Source of the DNA: Alphaproteobacteria bacterium
GTDB taxonomy: Bacteria; Pseudomonadota; Alphaproteobacteria; RF32; CAG-239
Length of the DNA: 64,000 nt
Assembly: GCA_017528205.1 (NCBI GenBank)
Contig: JAFXPE010000023.1
Span: 1-64,000 of the forward strand
Reading direction: 5' to 3'
The notes under the pieces are model-generated. The model was not told the DNA's origin. It ran no database searches and saw only the letters and a program-made list of their open reading frames with translations. The translations under genes and the position numbers were made by a program. Numbering within the stretch: the first letter of the stretch is position 1; each line of letters begins with the position of its first letter. This document shows positions 32,192 to 40,567 of the stretch, piece after piece.

Positions 32192-33737
32192 AGAATTTAT
32201 GCAGATGATTGAATTCTGCAAATCTCAAACGGAAACCATCGCCATAATTGCCGATGCGGTGGATCGTGTGCAACGCTCATTCAAAGAAAGCGTTATGCTT
32301 GACGATTTAATTCGGCAAGAAAAAATCGAGTTGCATTTTTATCGCGAAGGCATGATTATCGGCAAAAATTCATCATCCACCGATATAATGCGGTGGGATT
32401 TTTCCGTCATGGGCGCCAAAGCGTATGTTTTGCAATTATCCGAAAATGTCAGGCGCTCGCTTGATTATAAGCTGAAAAACGGCGAACGCGCCGGATCTGC
32501 GCCGTGTGGCTATGAAAATTTTATTGATGAAACCGGCAAGCACTCAATTCGGCCAAAAGAACCGGATGCAACGTATGTTCGCCGGTTGTTTGAATTATAT
32601 TCAATAGGCGGCACTTCAGCGCATCAGCTTGCACGATATGCCGACACATGGGGTTTGCGCTCATACAGTGGCCGAAAATTAACAACAACATCAATTTTCC
32701 ATATTTTAGGCAATCCGTTTTATTACGGCGAAATGTTGGCCAAAGGAAAATTGCATCGCCATATTTACACGCCGTTAATCTCGAAGGCTTTATGGGATAA
32801 ATGCCAAGATCAAAAGATTATGCAGGGTTCAAAGCCGTTCAAACACGGCGATATTCCGTTTTTATATCGCGGAATTTTCACGGATTATTACAAAAATATC
32901 GTTTGCCCATGCGAAATAAAGAAAAAACAGTTTGTTTATGTGGTTTGTTATAAAGAAAACGGCACGCGTTTATATATACCGGAACGCGAAATTGACAATC
33001 AGATTGTTTCGATTTTGAATAAAATTGCGGTGCCTGAAAGTATGGTTGAACATTTTAGGGAACACATAAGAGATGCCAAACAGGCTGAAATCGAGTTCCG
33101 CAACCAAGAATTAAGCCATTTGAAAGCGGAAGTCACAAAAATTGATGCACGGCTCGAAAAATTGTTTAATATGCGCCTGGATGATGAAATCGACAAGCAA
33201 ACATATGAAGATAAACGCGATGAAATGAATTTAAAAAAATCGCGCTTAGAAAGCGAAATAAAAGCACACGGAGTCGCGGATGATGGATTTAATGAAGTTG
33301 TGCTGGATTTGCTCGATTTGGTTTGTCATATCGGCGACACATATCGTTTAGGCAAAAGCATCGAAAATAAACAGCTTTTATTGCATTTTATATTTAAGGA
33401 ATTGAAATTAAAGGAAGGCAATGTCGGTTATGAATTAAACGCGCCATTCTGTTATATGGAAAGTTCGGAGTCCAGTCAGGGTTCAAATAACGGCGAAAAT
33501 GGCCAATCTTGCGAACCATCGGAAAATAAAGGCTTACAAGCCAATTTTGGGCAAAATTTAATGTCTGAAAATTTATTTACTGGGAACCGCATTTTATGCT
33601 GTAAAAACAACGGGTTACAATCAAAATTGCAACCCGTGTTCACTCTGGCTGGGGCGGCTGGATTCGAACCAACGAATGTCGGCACCAAAAGCCGATGCCT
33701 TACCACTTGGCGACGCCCCAATTGTAACCGGATATAA
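32031..33737 (+). CDS. Large serine recombinase (phage integrase), 568 aa in the lysogen
   Basis: Resolvase domain with catalytic Ser10 in LTRVSTKEQ, and conserved Arg residues in IADAVDRVQRS; recombinase domain (about 165-265: GSAPCGYENF, LFELYSIGGTSAHQLARYAD); a Cys-containing zinc-ribbon region (about 285-330); coiled coil (about 360-420). Codons up to 33608 are phage; after the repeat at 33598-33609 the frame runs into host DNA, antisense to the tRNA terminator and tRNA-Gln, giving a 42-residue foreign tail. In circular phage the tail would come from 5476-5613 (571 aa). The start overlaps the preceding small frame. Confidence 0.9.
   Translation: MKAVILTRVSTKEQEEGHSLPAQNTRLLDYAKRKGLTVIKSFQIIESSTRGKRKEFMQMIEFCKSQTETIAIIADAVDRVQRSFKESVMLDDLIRQEKIELHFYREGMIIGKNSSSTDIMRWDFSVMGAKAYVLQLSENVRRSLDYKLKNGERAGSAPCGYENFIDETGKHSIRPKEPDATYVRRLFELYSIGGTSAHQLARYADTWGLRSYSGRKLTTTSIFHILGNPFYYGEMLAKGKLHRHIYTPLISKALWDKCQDQKIMQGSKPFKHGDIPFLYRGIFTDYYKNIVCPCEIKKKQFVYVVCYKENGTRLYIPEREIDNQIVSILNKIAVPESMVEHFREHIRDAKQAEIEFRNQELSHLKAEVTKIDARLEKLFNMRLDDEIDKQTYEDKRDEMNLKKSRLESEIKAHGVADDGFNEVVLDLLDLVCHIGDTYRLGKSIENKQLLLHFIFKELKLKEGNVGYELNAPFCYMESSESSQGSNNGENGQSCEPSENKGLQANFGQNLMSENLFTGNRILCCKNNGLQSKLQPVFTLAGAAGFEPTNVGTKSRCLTTWRRPNCNRI
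33598..33609. other. attR core (12-bp direct repeat)
   Basis: GCTGTAAAAACA, identical to 5465-5476, in the 3' part of the recombinase frame and 36 bp from the tRNA-Gln 3' end. Confidence 0.78.
33601..33636 (-). terminator. Terminator of tRNA-Gln
   Basis: CGGGTT-CAAT (33611-33620) pairs with ATTG-AACCCG (33626-33636); on the minus strand TTGTTTTTAC follows. The T-run overlaps the attachment core. Confidence 0.78.
33646..33720 (-). tRNA. tRNA-Gln (anticodon TTG)
   Basis: Acceptor TGGGGCG pairs with CGCCCCA, discriminator G, encoded CCA. Anticodon loop CTTTTGG with anticodon TTG. T-arm GTTGG-TTCGAAT-CCAGC. It is 75 nt and intact. Its 3' end faces the prophage, which is integrated just beyond its terminator, and, without the prophage, the tyrosine integrase of the left island. 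Confidence 0.95.
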
Positions 33738-33914
33738 CCACCCCTAAGCGGAAAATATCCAAACCATAACTTGTGGCAGGCTTTAACCTTCAACAAAATT
33801 GCTTATACGGCAAAAAAATCAATATTGCAAGAACTTTTTTGCAAATTCTCATATTTTTATCTCTGCCGTTGAAATATGTTGTATAAACAAACGGTTATTG
33901 CGACCAAAAGCTTC

Positions 33915-34310
33915 TTAGTGTGGGCGGAATTCTTTGATTTTCACGTCCAATTCGGTAATTTGCTCGGCGGAAAGGTGCTTTTTGGCCTCGGTCTTGATTT
34001 GCTTTATTTTGTCTTCCATTCCCTCATGGCGCCAATAAGAGCCGCGCAAAGCCGTTCCCGCCCATTGATAAGCGCAAGTATAGTCGCCGCGATTTAAGCA
34101 CACAAAAGCCAATGTGCCCATGGCGTGGTCGTCGCCGCTTTGGGCCGCCATACGGTCTAAGTCGATTAACGCCTCGTCATTCATAACCTGACTGGCCGGA
34201 ACAGTACCCCATTGCGGTTGCTCCGGCGAAACAATGTTGATGACTTTAGGCGGCTCGGCCGCAGCAGATGCGGCGTATAAACACAAAATTCCAACAATAT
34301 ATTTAAGCAT
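33915..34310 (-). CDS. Exported Sel1/TPR-like protein, 131 aa
   Basis: Signal peptide MLKYIVGILCLYAASAAA, then a Pro-rich linker and helical units (DHAMGTLAFVCLNRGDYTCA, YQWAGTALRGSY) resembling one or two Sel1-like repeats, and a charged C-terminal helix. It is probably periplasmic. First host gene beyond tRNA-Gln; transcribed toward it. No specific role can be assigned. Confidence 0.68.
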   Translation of the reverse strand: MLKYIVGILCLYAASAAAEPPKVINIVSPEQPQWGTVPASQVMNDEALIDLDRMAAQSGDDHAMGTLAFVCLNRGDYTCAYQWAGTALRGSYWRHEGMEDKIKQIKTEAKKHLSAEQITELDVKIKEFRPH

Positions 34311-34524
34311 AATTTCTCTCCAATGGGGTTAATCACAGCCTTAATATAGCAAACCCCGTTGCGGAGTACAACAAAAATATAAAAATGTACGCTGCAAAAA
34401 GCGAAAGTGCAAACAAAAGCTCGGCTTTCGGGGCAATAAACGTATTTTATTGACTCCTTGAGCAAAAGTTATTAAACTGCGCCTGTTTTTAGAGTTACTT
34501 ATATACAATTTAATACATATAATT

Positions 34525-35517
34525 ATGAAAAAGGACAATGAAATTTCTCAAGACCAAGTTTTGAGAGAAATGCAAATGTGGCAGGACGATCAATGCAGCA
34601 TATTCGGCGAATATGATACATTGTGGGCAATGTTTCGTGCGGTTGTAACGTCCGGCAGTTGGGGAACTTCCGAATATGGGGGACCGATTTGGCTGATGGA
34701 CTTCTCTTTGGATAATCTCAAAAATCTCTTTCCGAACAATCCGTGGCTCGAGGCAATGGAAAAAGAATGGGAAAAGGGCAAATGGGAACATGACGGAATG
34801 GCCAAGTCTGACAAACTCAACAGGTTTTCCGATTGGTTTCAGTATCGCGCCGACCATTTTGTGAAATGGCTCGGTTTGGGCAATGTTATCATCAAGCAGG
34901 AAAGCGCTTTCGGTGGCAATATCTCCCTTTACGGCTGGTGCCTCTTTTTAGAGGTAGTGCGGAGTTTGGTCGGCGGCATAGTGGAGCGAACTCATCATGA
35001 GACGATGCTGAAATACGACTTTTCGTACAAAGAGGTTGATGCGGTTATTCGCGGAAACTTTTTAACGCGCTTAAAAAGCGAGACTATGTATCGAAAATTT
35101 CCGTGCGGTGCCGGATCCGGATTTCATTATTTTAAGTCCAGCAGTGTTCACGGCAATTGTTATCTTTTGAAGCATTTCAGCGAAACAACCGGCTATGTAA
35201 TACCGGAATCCGTGCCGGAAAAGATTTTGATGCTGGTGGTGAACGACTTAATGGAATGTAAGGCGCAGGGGCGTGGTAACAAGGCCGATAAAGACGGCAA
35301 CGTTGTTCCGTATCCGCAGATGAAGTTTGAGCAATATCTTGACTGCCATTACGATTGCGGACATCATTTTCGGCCGACAGTCGACGTTTTTCGCTGGAAA
35401 CGCAAAGACGGCACTTTTGAAGAAATCGCAATAGATTTGCCGAAAATCGATCCTCAGTACGGTGAGTTTTGGCACCGGCAATTCCCGCCTAAGCAAAAAT
35501 GGCGCGAATTGAAGTAA
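34525..35517 (+). CDS. Uncharacterised protein, 330 aa
   Basis: A soluble protein rich in Trp, Tyr, Phe and His with no signal peptide or clear domain. Notable parts: FGEYDTLWAMFRAVVTSGSW, CGAGSGFHYFKSSSVHGNCY and FEQYLDCHYDCGHHFRPTVD; the last has Cys/His spacing (HYDCGHH) that might bind metal. Alone between convergent hairpins, with base composition a little more GC-rich than the prophage. I do not recognise it. Confidence 0.62.
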   Translation: MKKDNEISQDQVLREMQMWQDDQCSIFGEYDTLWAMFRAVVTSGSWGTSEYGGPIWLMDFSLDNLKNLFPNNPWLEAMEKEWEKGKWEHDGMAKSDKLNRFSDWFQYRADHFVKWLGLGNVIIKQESAFGGNISLYGWCLFLEVVRSLVGGIVERTHHETMLKYDFSYKEVDAVIRGNFLTRLKSETMYRKFPCGAGSGFHYFKSSSVHGNCYLLKHFSETTGYVIPESVPEKILMLVVNDLMECKAQGRGNKADKDGNVVPYPQMKFEQYLDCHYDCGHHFRPTVDVFRWKRKDGTFEEIAIDLPKIDPQYGEFWHRQFPPKQKWRELK

Positions 35518-35548
35518 CAGTCCGAATATTGTCTGATTAAAACATCAG

Positions 35549-35576
35549 CACCCCGATGGTACAATCCGTCGGGGTG
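35549..35576 (+). terminator. Terminator after the 330-aa gene
   Basis: CACCCCGA (35549-35556) pairs with TCGGGGTG (35569-35576). Confidence 0.7.
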
Positions 35577-35599
35577 TTAATGTTTGAGCCAAAACAAAA

Positions 35600-35625
35600 C
35601 CCTCACGGCATTCAAAGCGTGAGGG
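35600..35625 (-). terminator. Terminator of the lipoprotein gene
   Basis: CCCTCACG (35600-35607) pairs with CGTGAGGG (35618-35625); T-rich on the minus strand. Confidence 0.7.
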
Positions 35626-35635
35626 AATTTGTTCA

Positions 35636-36133
35636 TCAACAGATTTTGTCAGTCAAAGTTGTTTCTTTTTGTTGCGGGGCGGAAAACTTTTCTACGCGCT
35701 TCTTGTCGACAAGGTAGCCGAAAAAGCCCATTCCCAACACACACAACAAAATGGCGGTTAAAGCACACACCATAAGGGTGTAGTCGCGGTGGAAATACGC
35801 TTCAATCTCTTCTTCGTCCCATTCTCCGAGGAAATAATGCAAACCTTGCAATCCTCTGTCATCGCCGGTAAGTTCGGCAATCGTAATCAGCATTCCGTCA
35901 ACCGGCTTGATGTAAATTTGGCCTTCGTACTTGCTTTTTTCGCCGCTCCACACCGAGGTAACGGAATAACGAACGGAATCAATTTGCACATAGATCAAAC
36001 CGCGCTCCTTAACAATGTGCTCCACACCCAAAATTTTGGGCTTTACCGGCGCACTCTCAAACCAAGAACAACCAACAAGCAAAAGTGCCGCCAACAAAAG
36101 CAGCAAAACCGTCATAACTTTTTTCATAGGCAT
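35636..36133 (-). CDS. Membrane-anchored lipoprotein-like protein, 165 aa
   Basis: The N-terminus MKKVMTVLLLLLAALLLVGC ends in a lipobox (LLVGC), so the mature protein would start at Cys. Then a beta-rich soluble domain (LIYVQIDSVRYSVTSVW), and a C-terminal membrane span (LMVCALTAILLCVLGMGFFG) with a basic tail. A lipid anchor plus a second span is unusual. Function unknown. Confidence 0.62.
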   Translation of the reverse strand: MPMKKVMTVLLLLLAALLLVGCSWFESAPVKPKILGVEHIVKERGLIYVQIDSVRYSVTSVWSGEKSKYEGQIYIKPVDGMLITIAELTGDDRGLQGLHYFLGEWDEEEIEAYFHRDYTLMVCALTAILLCVLGMGFFGYLVDKKRVEKFSAPQQKETTLTDKIC

Positions 36134-36255
36134 AATATTTAGAATTAAAATATCTTCATAATTGGTCAGTTGGAGCTAACCTAACTTATAAAACGGCTCC
36201 TGTCAACGAATTTATGAGAGATTTTTGCTTGAAAAACGGTAACTTTTGGCAAATG

Positions 36256-37260
36256 TTACCATATTGTTTCGCGGTATTTCTGCCGGAAATTTTCAGGACT
36301 CAAACGCATTATATCAAGGTAAACGGCATAACCTCTGGGGGCATTTTGCGCCGCATTTTCAAGTTGCGGATATATACGCTCAAGCCGTTGCCGCCCTTCT
36401 GCCCAAAATTTATCTTCCAACTCGCGTGGAACGTAGTTTACATGATAATACATTGCACGCGCTATATGTTCAAAAAAAGTGTATTTGGCCTGCTCAAAAA
36501 AATGATATTTTTTATAAACTTTTTCCAAACCGTCGGCGATGGCGTAGCAGTCAAAAACATTCTTTTTCAAGGTATGCAAAATAGAATCCGGCTGCTTGCG
36601 ATATACATACATATAATCTTCAACCAAGTACAAAGTTTTGGCCGCCAAATAAGCCTCGGCATTGAACAGCTTATCTTGAAAAACGCGTCCGTCTGCCGAG
36701 CGAATGTGGTGCTTATCCAAAAAGGACTTGCGATAAATCTTGGTCCACATGGCCATTTCCATATCAAGCGAATTGCGGTGATTGCGCCAATCTTTATAAT
36801 GCGACTGCGCAAAATTTCCCCAATCTTGAATCGAGCCGGTTTTGCCCATAAGGTGCCCGAAGGAAATAGGGTATTCGTAATAAAACAGGCCGTTAAACAT
36901 AAAAATATCGATAGTGCGCTTTTCTTTTTGCACCATCTTGACGAACTTTTCAAATAAGCCGAGGGCGGCGTAGTCATCGGTATCGATAAAATAAACATAG
37001 TCGCCGGTGGCCGCGTCGTATCCGGTATTGCGAGCCGTGCTCAAACCTTGATTTTTTTGCTCTAATATCTTAATGCGTTTGTCGCGCGCGGCGTATTCTT
37101 GCAAAATTTGCGCCGAGCCATCGGTTGAACCATCGTTAACGCAGATGATTTCTAAATTTTGATAAGTTTGCAAAACAATGGAATTAAGCGACTGTCGCAA
37201 GTATTTTTCAACATTGTAAACAGGCATAATAACCGAAATTTTGAGATTATTTTTATCCAT
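36256..37260 (-). CDS. Family 2 glycosyltransferase, 334 aa
   Basis: GT-A fold: ISVIMPVYNVEKYLRQSLNS, ICVNDGSTDGS, NQGLSTARNTGYDAATGDYV and the metal-binding DTDD (in FIDTDDY). The C-terminal half is helical and family-specific. Such enzymes transfer a nucleotide-activated sugar to surface polysaccharide or LOS. Last of three adjacent GT2 genes; 6 bp from the preceding one. Confidence 0.87.
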   Translation of the reverse strand: MDKNNLKISVIMPVYNVEKYLRQSLNSIVLQTYQNLEIICVNDGSTDGSAQILQEYAARDKRIKILEQKNQGLSTARNTGYDAATGDYVYFIDTDDYAALGLFEKFVKMVQKEKRTIDIFMFNGLFYYEYPISFGHLMGKTGSIQDWGNFAQSHYKDWRNHRNSLDMEMAMWTKIYRKSFLDKHHIRSADGRVFQDKLFNAEAYLAAKTLYLVEDYMYVYRKQPDSILHTLKKNVFDCYAIADGLEKVYKKYHFFEQAKYTFFEHIARAMYYHVNYVPRELEDKFWAEGRQRLERIYPQLENAAQNAPRGYAVYLDIMRLSPENFRQKYRETIW

Positions 37261-37266
37261 TTTTCC

Positions 37267-38271
37267 TTACCATAATATATTCGCGTACTTTTGTTTGAAG
37301 GCCTTGGCGTCAAGGTTCAAAATATCTTCATAAGCCTGCAAATGCTTTGGATTTATCTGCGACTTATCTTCGATTTCATTATACAGCCGGATGAGGCGCG
37401 GGCGAACATTTTGAATAAACTCTTCGGATAATTCCGGCGCCACACGATATATCAAACGATAAGTCTCGTGAGCCAAATATTGAAAATGGCGCGCCACGGC
37501 TTCTTTATAAAAATGATGTTTTTTATACAATTCTTCCACCTGATCAGAAATAATCAAATAGTCAAACACATTGCGTTGCAGGGTATGCCACAGCGAACTC
37601 AGGCGTTGCTGGCAAAAATACATATAGTCCTCAACCACATAAATATTTTTGGTCAGCAGCTGTGCTTGAGCGCCAAAAAAGCGGTCTTCGCAAATCATTC
37701 CCACCGGAAAACGCAGATGGTGCTTTTCGATGAAAGCGCGGCGAAAGATTTTATCGCAAATTGACATATCGCTGCCGATTAAGCCGCGGTGTTGCCGCCA
37801 ATCCTTAAAATGCGACGTGGCAAAACCGCCCCAATCCTGAGCGCTGGAGAGCTTGCTCATCATATTCTTATGCATGGTTTCTTGCACAAACATCGTAATT
37901 CCGTTAAAGGCATAAATATCAATAAGGCGACTTTCTCTTTTGAGGGTGTTGATAAACTTTTCATAACACCCTAAGCCGAGAAAATCATCGGGATCCGGCA
38001 TGGAAATATAGTCGCCGGTGGCCGCATCCAATCCGGTATTGCGTGCCGCGGAAACGCCCTGATTCTTTTGGCTGATGATTTTGATGCGTTTATCGCGTTT
38101 GGCGTAATTTTGCAAAACTTCCAGACTGTTATCGGTGGAGCCGTCATTTACCGCGATAATCTCCCAGTTGCCGTAGGTTTGCAACAAAATGGAATCCAAA
38201 CACTTCGGCAAATAGTCGGCCACGTTGTATATCGGAATAACCACGGATATTTTAATGTTGTCTTTATTCAT
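37267..38271 (-). CDS. Family 2 glycosyltransferase, ~334 aa
   Basis: Closely resembles its downstream neighbour: ISVVIPIYNVADYLPKCLDS, VNDGSTDNS, NQGVSAARNTGLDAATGDYI and DPDD in place of DTDD. The two are probably tandem duplicates. The start at 38271 overlaps the upstream stop by 8 bp; ATGs slightly upstream lie in that gene. Sugar and acceptor unknown. Confidence 0.87.
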   Translation of the reverse strand: MNKDNIKISVVIPIYNVADYLPKCLDSILLQTYGNWEIIAVNDGSTDNSLEVLQNYAKRDKRIKIISQKNQGVSAARNTGLDAATGDYISMPDPDDFLGLGCYEKFINTLKRESRLIDIYAFNGITMFVQETMHKNMMSKLSSAQDWGGFATSHFKDWRQHRGLIGSDMSICDKIFRRAFIEKHHLRFPVGMICEDRFFGAQAQLLTKNIYVVEDYMYFCQQRLSSLWHTLQRNVFDYLIISDQVEELYKKHHFYKEAVARHFQYLAHETYRLIYRVAPELSEEFIQNVRPRLIRLYNEIEDKSQINPKHLQAYEDILNLDAKAFKQKYANILW

Positions 38272-39229
38272 TCTTTTCATCCGCCGCAATGGTTAAAAAA
38301 TCATCATAGCTCATGGTTGATAAATTCATGTAGCTGTTATAATGGATATGTTGTTTCAACAGATTGGCGTCATATTGGCTGAAATCCTCGTCGGCAAATT
38401 CTTTTTTTAGCTGTTCGAACATCTGCTTTTGGTTTTGCGACAAGGCCTTGGCAACGGCCGTCCATAACGATTGCATCTTGCGACAGATAAAGGCGTGTTT
38501 ATGCGTTTCATACACCCCGTTTTGCCGTAAAACTTCTTCCATTTGCGCGTATTCTTCAAATATCTGCGGACGATCAAAATCCTGAGGCCAAATCTGCCGA
38601 TAGCATAAAAAGTCCAAATCATAAGACAAGCGCTCGGCCTTCATCAACACATTCAGGAAAAACGGTTCATCAAAAGCAGAAAAATCCATATTTTTTACAA
38701 ATTCCGTGCGATACAGCTTGATATACGGGCTTAAATAAAGCAAAAACAGAATCTGCGGATTAAGCGTTTTACTGATAACGCATGGAATTTGCGCCATAGC
38801 CTCGGCAGTTTTTTTCGGAATAACGTAGAGTTGGTGTGCCGTAAACAAAAGCGCATCAATAAATATAACCGGGGTATAAACAACATCGCTGCGGTTGCGT
38901 AGGGCATTGTTCAAAAGCCGGCGCAAAAACATTTGTACGAGCAAAATATGGTGATTGCCGTTCAAAAACAACGCATAAGGCGCCGTAGCGCTCTCCAGTC
39001 CGACTTTGCAACACGGCAAAGTTCCAATCGGCTTCGGCTGCGCAATAATTTTGACGCGCTTATCAAACTCGGCGTAGTGCTGCAACAAATTGAGAGTACC
39101 ATCATCAGAGCAGTCATCAACGCAGATAATCTCGATATCCTGTTCTTCCTGTCTGAACAGGCTGAGCATAATCGTATCTATTTTATCAAAGCAGTTTTTG
39201 GTTGCGACAATAACACTTATTTTCGGCAT
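38264..39229 (-). CDS. Divergent family 2 glycosyltransferase lacking the DxD motif, 321 aa
   Basis: The GT-A start is clear (MPKISVIVATKNCFDKIDTI, ICVDDCSDDGTLNLLQHYAE) but the usual metal-binding acidic motif is replaced by NGNHH (in LFLNGNHHILL). Catalysis by the standard mechanism is therefore doubtful; it may be inactive or act as a partner of the two following enzymes. First gene of the three-gene operon. Confidence 0.78.
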   Translation of the reverse strand: MPKISVIVATKNCFDKIDTIMLSLFRQEEQDIEIICVDDCSDDGTLNLLQHYAEFDKRVKIIAQPKPIGTLPCCKVGLESATAPYALFLNGNHHILLVQMFLRRLLNNALRNRSDVVYTPVIFIDALLFTAHQLYVIPKKTAEAMAQIPCVISKTLNPQILFLLYLSPYIKLYRTEFVKNMDFSAFDEPFFLNVLMKAERLSYDLDFLCYRQIWPQDFDRPQIFEEYAQMEEVLRQNGVYETHKHAFICRKMQSLWTAVAKALSQNQKQMFEQLKKEFADEDFSQYDANLLKQHIHYNSYMNLSTMSYDDFLTIAADEKNE

Positions 39230-39441
39230 TTTTCCCGTTATTTCCTTTCAAAATCACTTCTACACAACTTAATTAAGAATTATTATGTTTTGAACGGGGT
39301 GTCAAGCATTGCATAAAGTTCTTCCGAATAAAAAAAGCTAAACAGCACGAAATATCAAATATTTTTCAAAAACAAACAATTAATAGTGTGGTATTATTAT
39401 ACCATAGTGTTAAAATATTGAAAAAATATGCATTTTTTGTG

Positions 39442-39469
39442 TTGACAAGTGAAAAAGTTTATGTATATT
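39442..39469 (+). promoter_or_regulatory. Promoter of rplM-rpsI
   Basis: TTGACA (39442-39447), 16-bp spacer, TATATT (39464-39469). Confidence 0.75.
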
Positions 39470-39508
39470 AGCAACGAATTAACAATTTAACTTATGAAAG
39501 AGATTAAA

Positions 39509-39979
39509 ATGATTTCTACACATACAACAAAACCGGCAGACATCGAAAGAAAATGGTACGTTGTCGATGCCGAAGGTGTTATTTTAGGTCGTCTTTCTGC
39601 CGAAATCGCCAAGATTTTGCGCGGCAAGAACAAGCCTTATTTCACTCCGAATTTGGATTGCGGTGACTATGTTGTCGTAATTAATGCCGACAAAGTTCGC
39701 TTAACCGGCAAAAAGTTGGCTAACAAGCACTATTATCAACACACCGGCTACATTGGTAGCGTTAAAGATACCACAGCCGGCAAGATTTTGAGCGGTCGTT
39801 TTCCGGAACGCGTAATTCAAAAGGCTGTTGAGCGCATGATTTCGCGCAACCCGCTGGGCCGTCAGATGATGACCAAGCTGAAGGTATATGCCGGTTCTGA
39901 ACATCCGCATACGGCTCAAAACCCGATTGTTTGGGATTTTGCTTCTCAAAACTCTAAAAATAAAAGGAGTGCTTTATAA
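39509..39979 (+). CDS. rplM: 50S ribosomal protein L13
   Basis: A standard L13: [71 protein letters not shown] and [20 protein letters not shown]. The start at 39509 ([12 protein letters not shown]) matches family length; an ATG 15 bp upstream is possible. It assembles early in the large subunit. The stop overlaps the rpsI start by one base; the pair is the conserved rplM-rpsI operon. Confidence 0.96.
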   Translation: MISTHTTKPADIERKWYVVDAEGVILGRLSAEIAKILRGKNKPYFTPNLDCGDYVVVINADKVRLTGKKLANKHYYQHTGYIGSVKDTTAGKILSGRFPERVIQKAVERMISRNPLGRQMMTKLKVYAGSEHPHTAQNPIVWDFASQNSKNKRSAL

Positions 39980-40458
39980 TGGCTAAGAAAACTATTGAAT
40001 TGCAAGAATTGAAGGCAGCTACATCTTCTGCTTCCGAAACCAAAACAACACGCAAGGCCGTTAAAGATAAGCAAGGTCGTTCTTATGCTACCGGTAAAAG
40101 AAAAGACGCGGTTGCTCGCGTTTGGATTATGCCGGGTAAAGGCAACATCAGCATCAACGGCAAGTCCATTGATGAATATTTTGCTCGTCCGGTTTTGAAA
40201 ATGGTTATCAATCAACCGTTTGCCATCACCAATCGTGAAAATGAATTTGACGTTGTTTGCACGGTTAAAGGCGGTGGTTTGTCCGGTCAGGCCGGTGCTA
40301 TTAAGCACGGTATTTCCAAGGCTTTGAACGAGTATGAGCCGGAATTGCGCACCACCTTGAAGAGCGCAGGCTTCTTAACTCGTGATGATCGTGTGGTTGA
40401 ACGTAAGAAATACGGTAAGGCTAAGGCTCGTCGTTCTTACCAATTCAGCAAACGTTAA
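39979..40458 (+). CDS. rpsI: 30S ribosomal protein S9
   Basis: Typical S9 with [60 protein letters not shown] and the C-terminal [17 protein letters not shown] whose tail reaches the P-site tRNA. The ~30-residue N-terminal extension is common in alphaproteobacteria. A terminator follows. Confidence 0.97.
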   Translation: MAKKTIELQELKAATSSASETKTTRKAVKDKQGRSYATGKRKDAVARVWIMPGKGNISINGKSIDEYFARPVLKMVINQPFAITNRENEFDVVCTVKGGGLSGQAGAIKHGISKALNEYEPELRTTLKSAGFLTRDDRVVERKKYGKAKARRSYQFSKR

Positions 40459-40483
40459 TCTTGTGTTTGCAAAAACAATTTCA

Positions 40484-40508
40484 AAGGTCGCTACGGCGGC
40501 CTTTTTTT
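40484..40508 (+). terminator. Terminator of rplM-rpsI
   Basis: AAGGTCGC (40484-40491) pairs with GCGGCCTT (40496-40503), then T-run. Confidence 0.88.
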
Positions 40509-40567
40509 ATTGAATTATGTCGCAAAATGTGCTATAAAATCGGCAATAAACAACAAAGGAGGGGGTT

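Larger units (their letters stand above)
5465..33609. mobile_element. Podovirus-type prophage with serine recombinase, ~28.1 kb
   Basis: It is bounded by the 12-bp direct repeat GCTGTAAAAACA at 5465-5476 and 33598-33609. It contains a full set of head, portal, terminase, tail-adaptor, ejection, lysis, replication, recombination and lysogeny genes, and no long-tail genes (no tape measure, tube or sheath), so it is a short-tailed phage. The large serine recombinase at its right end is the likely integrase. No gene looks decayed apart from the G-tract frameshift at 30870, so it may be inducible. Confidence 0.88.

Noticed and set aside
33610-33737. Last 42 codons of the lysogen recombinase as a genuine domain
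   Set aside because: They are antisense to the tRNA-Gln terminator and gene; AGFEPTN-type peptides are a common artefact of reading tRNA genes.
34341-34538. Small minus-strand frames upstream of the exported protein
   Set aside because: No ribosome binding site and out of frame with the signal peptide start at 34310.
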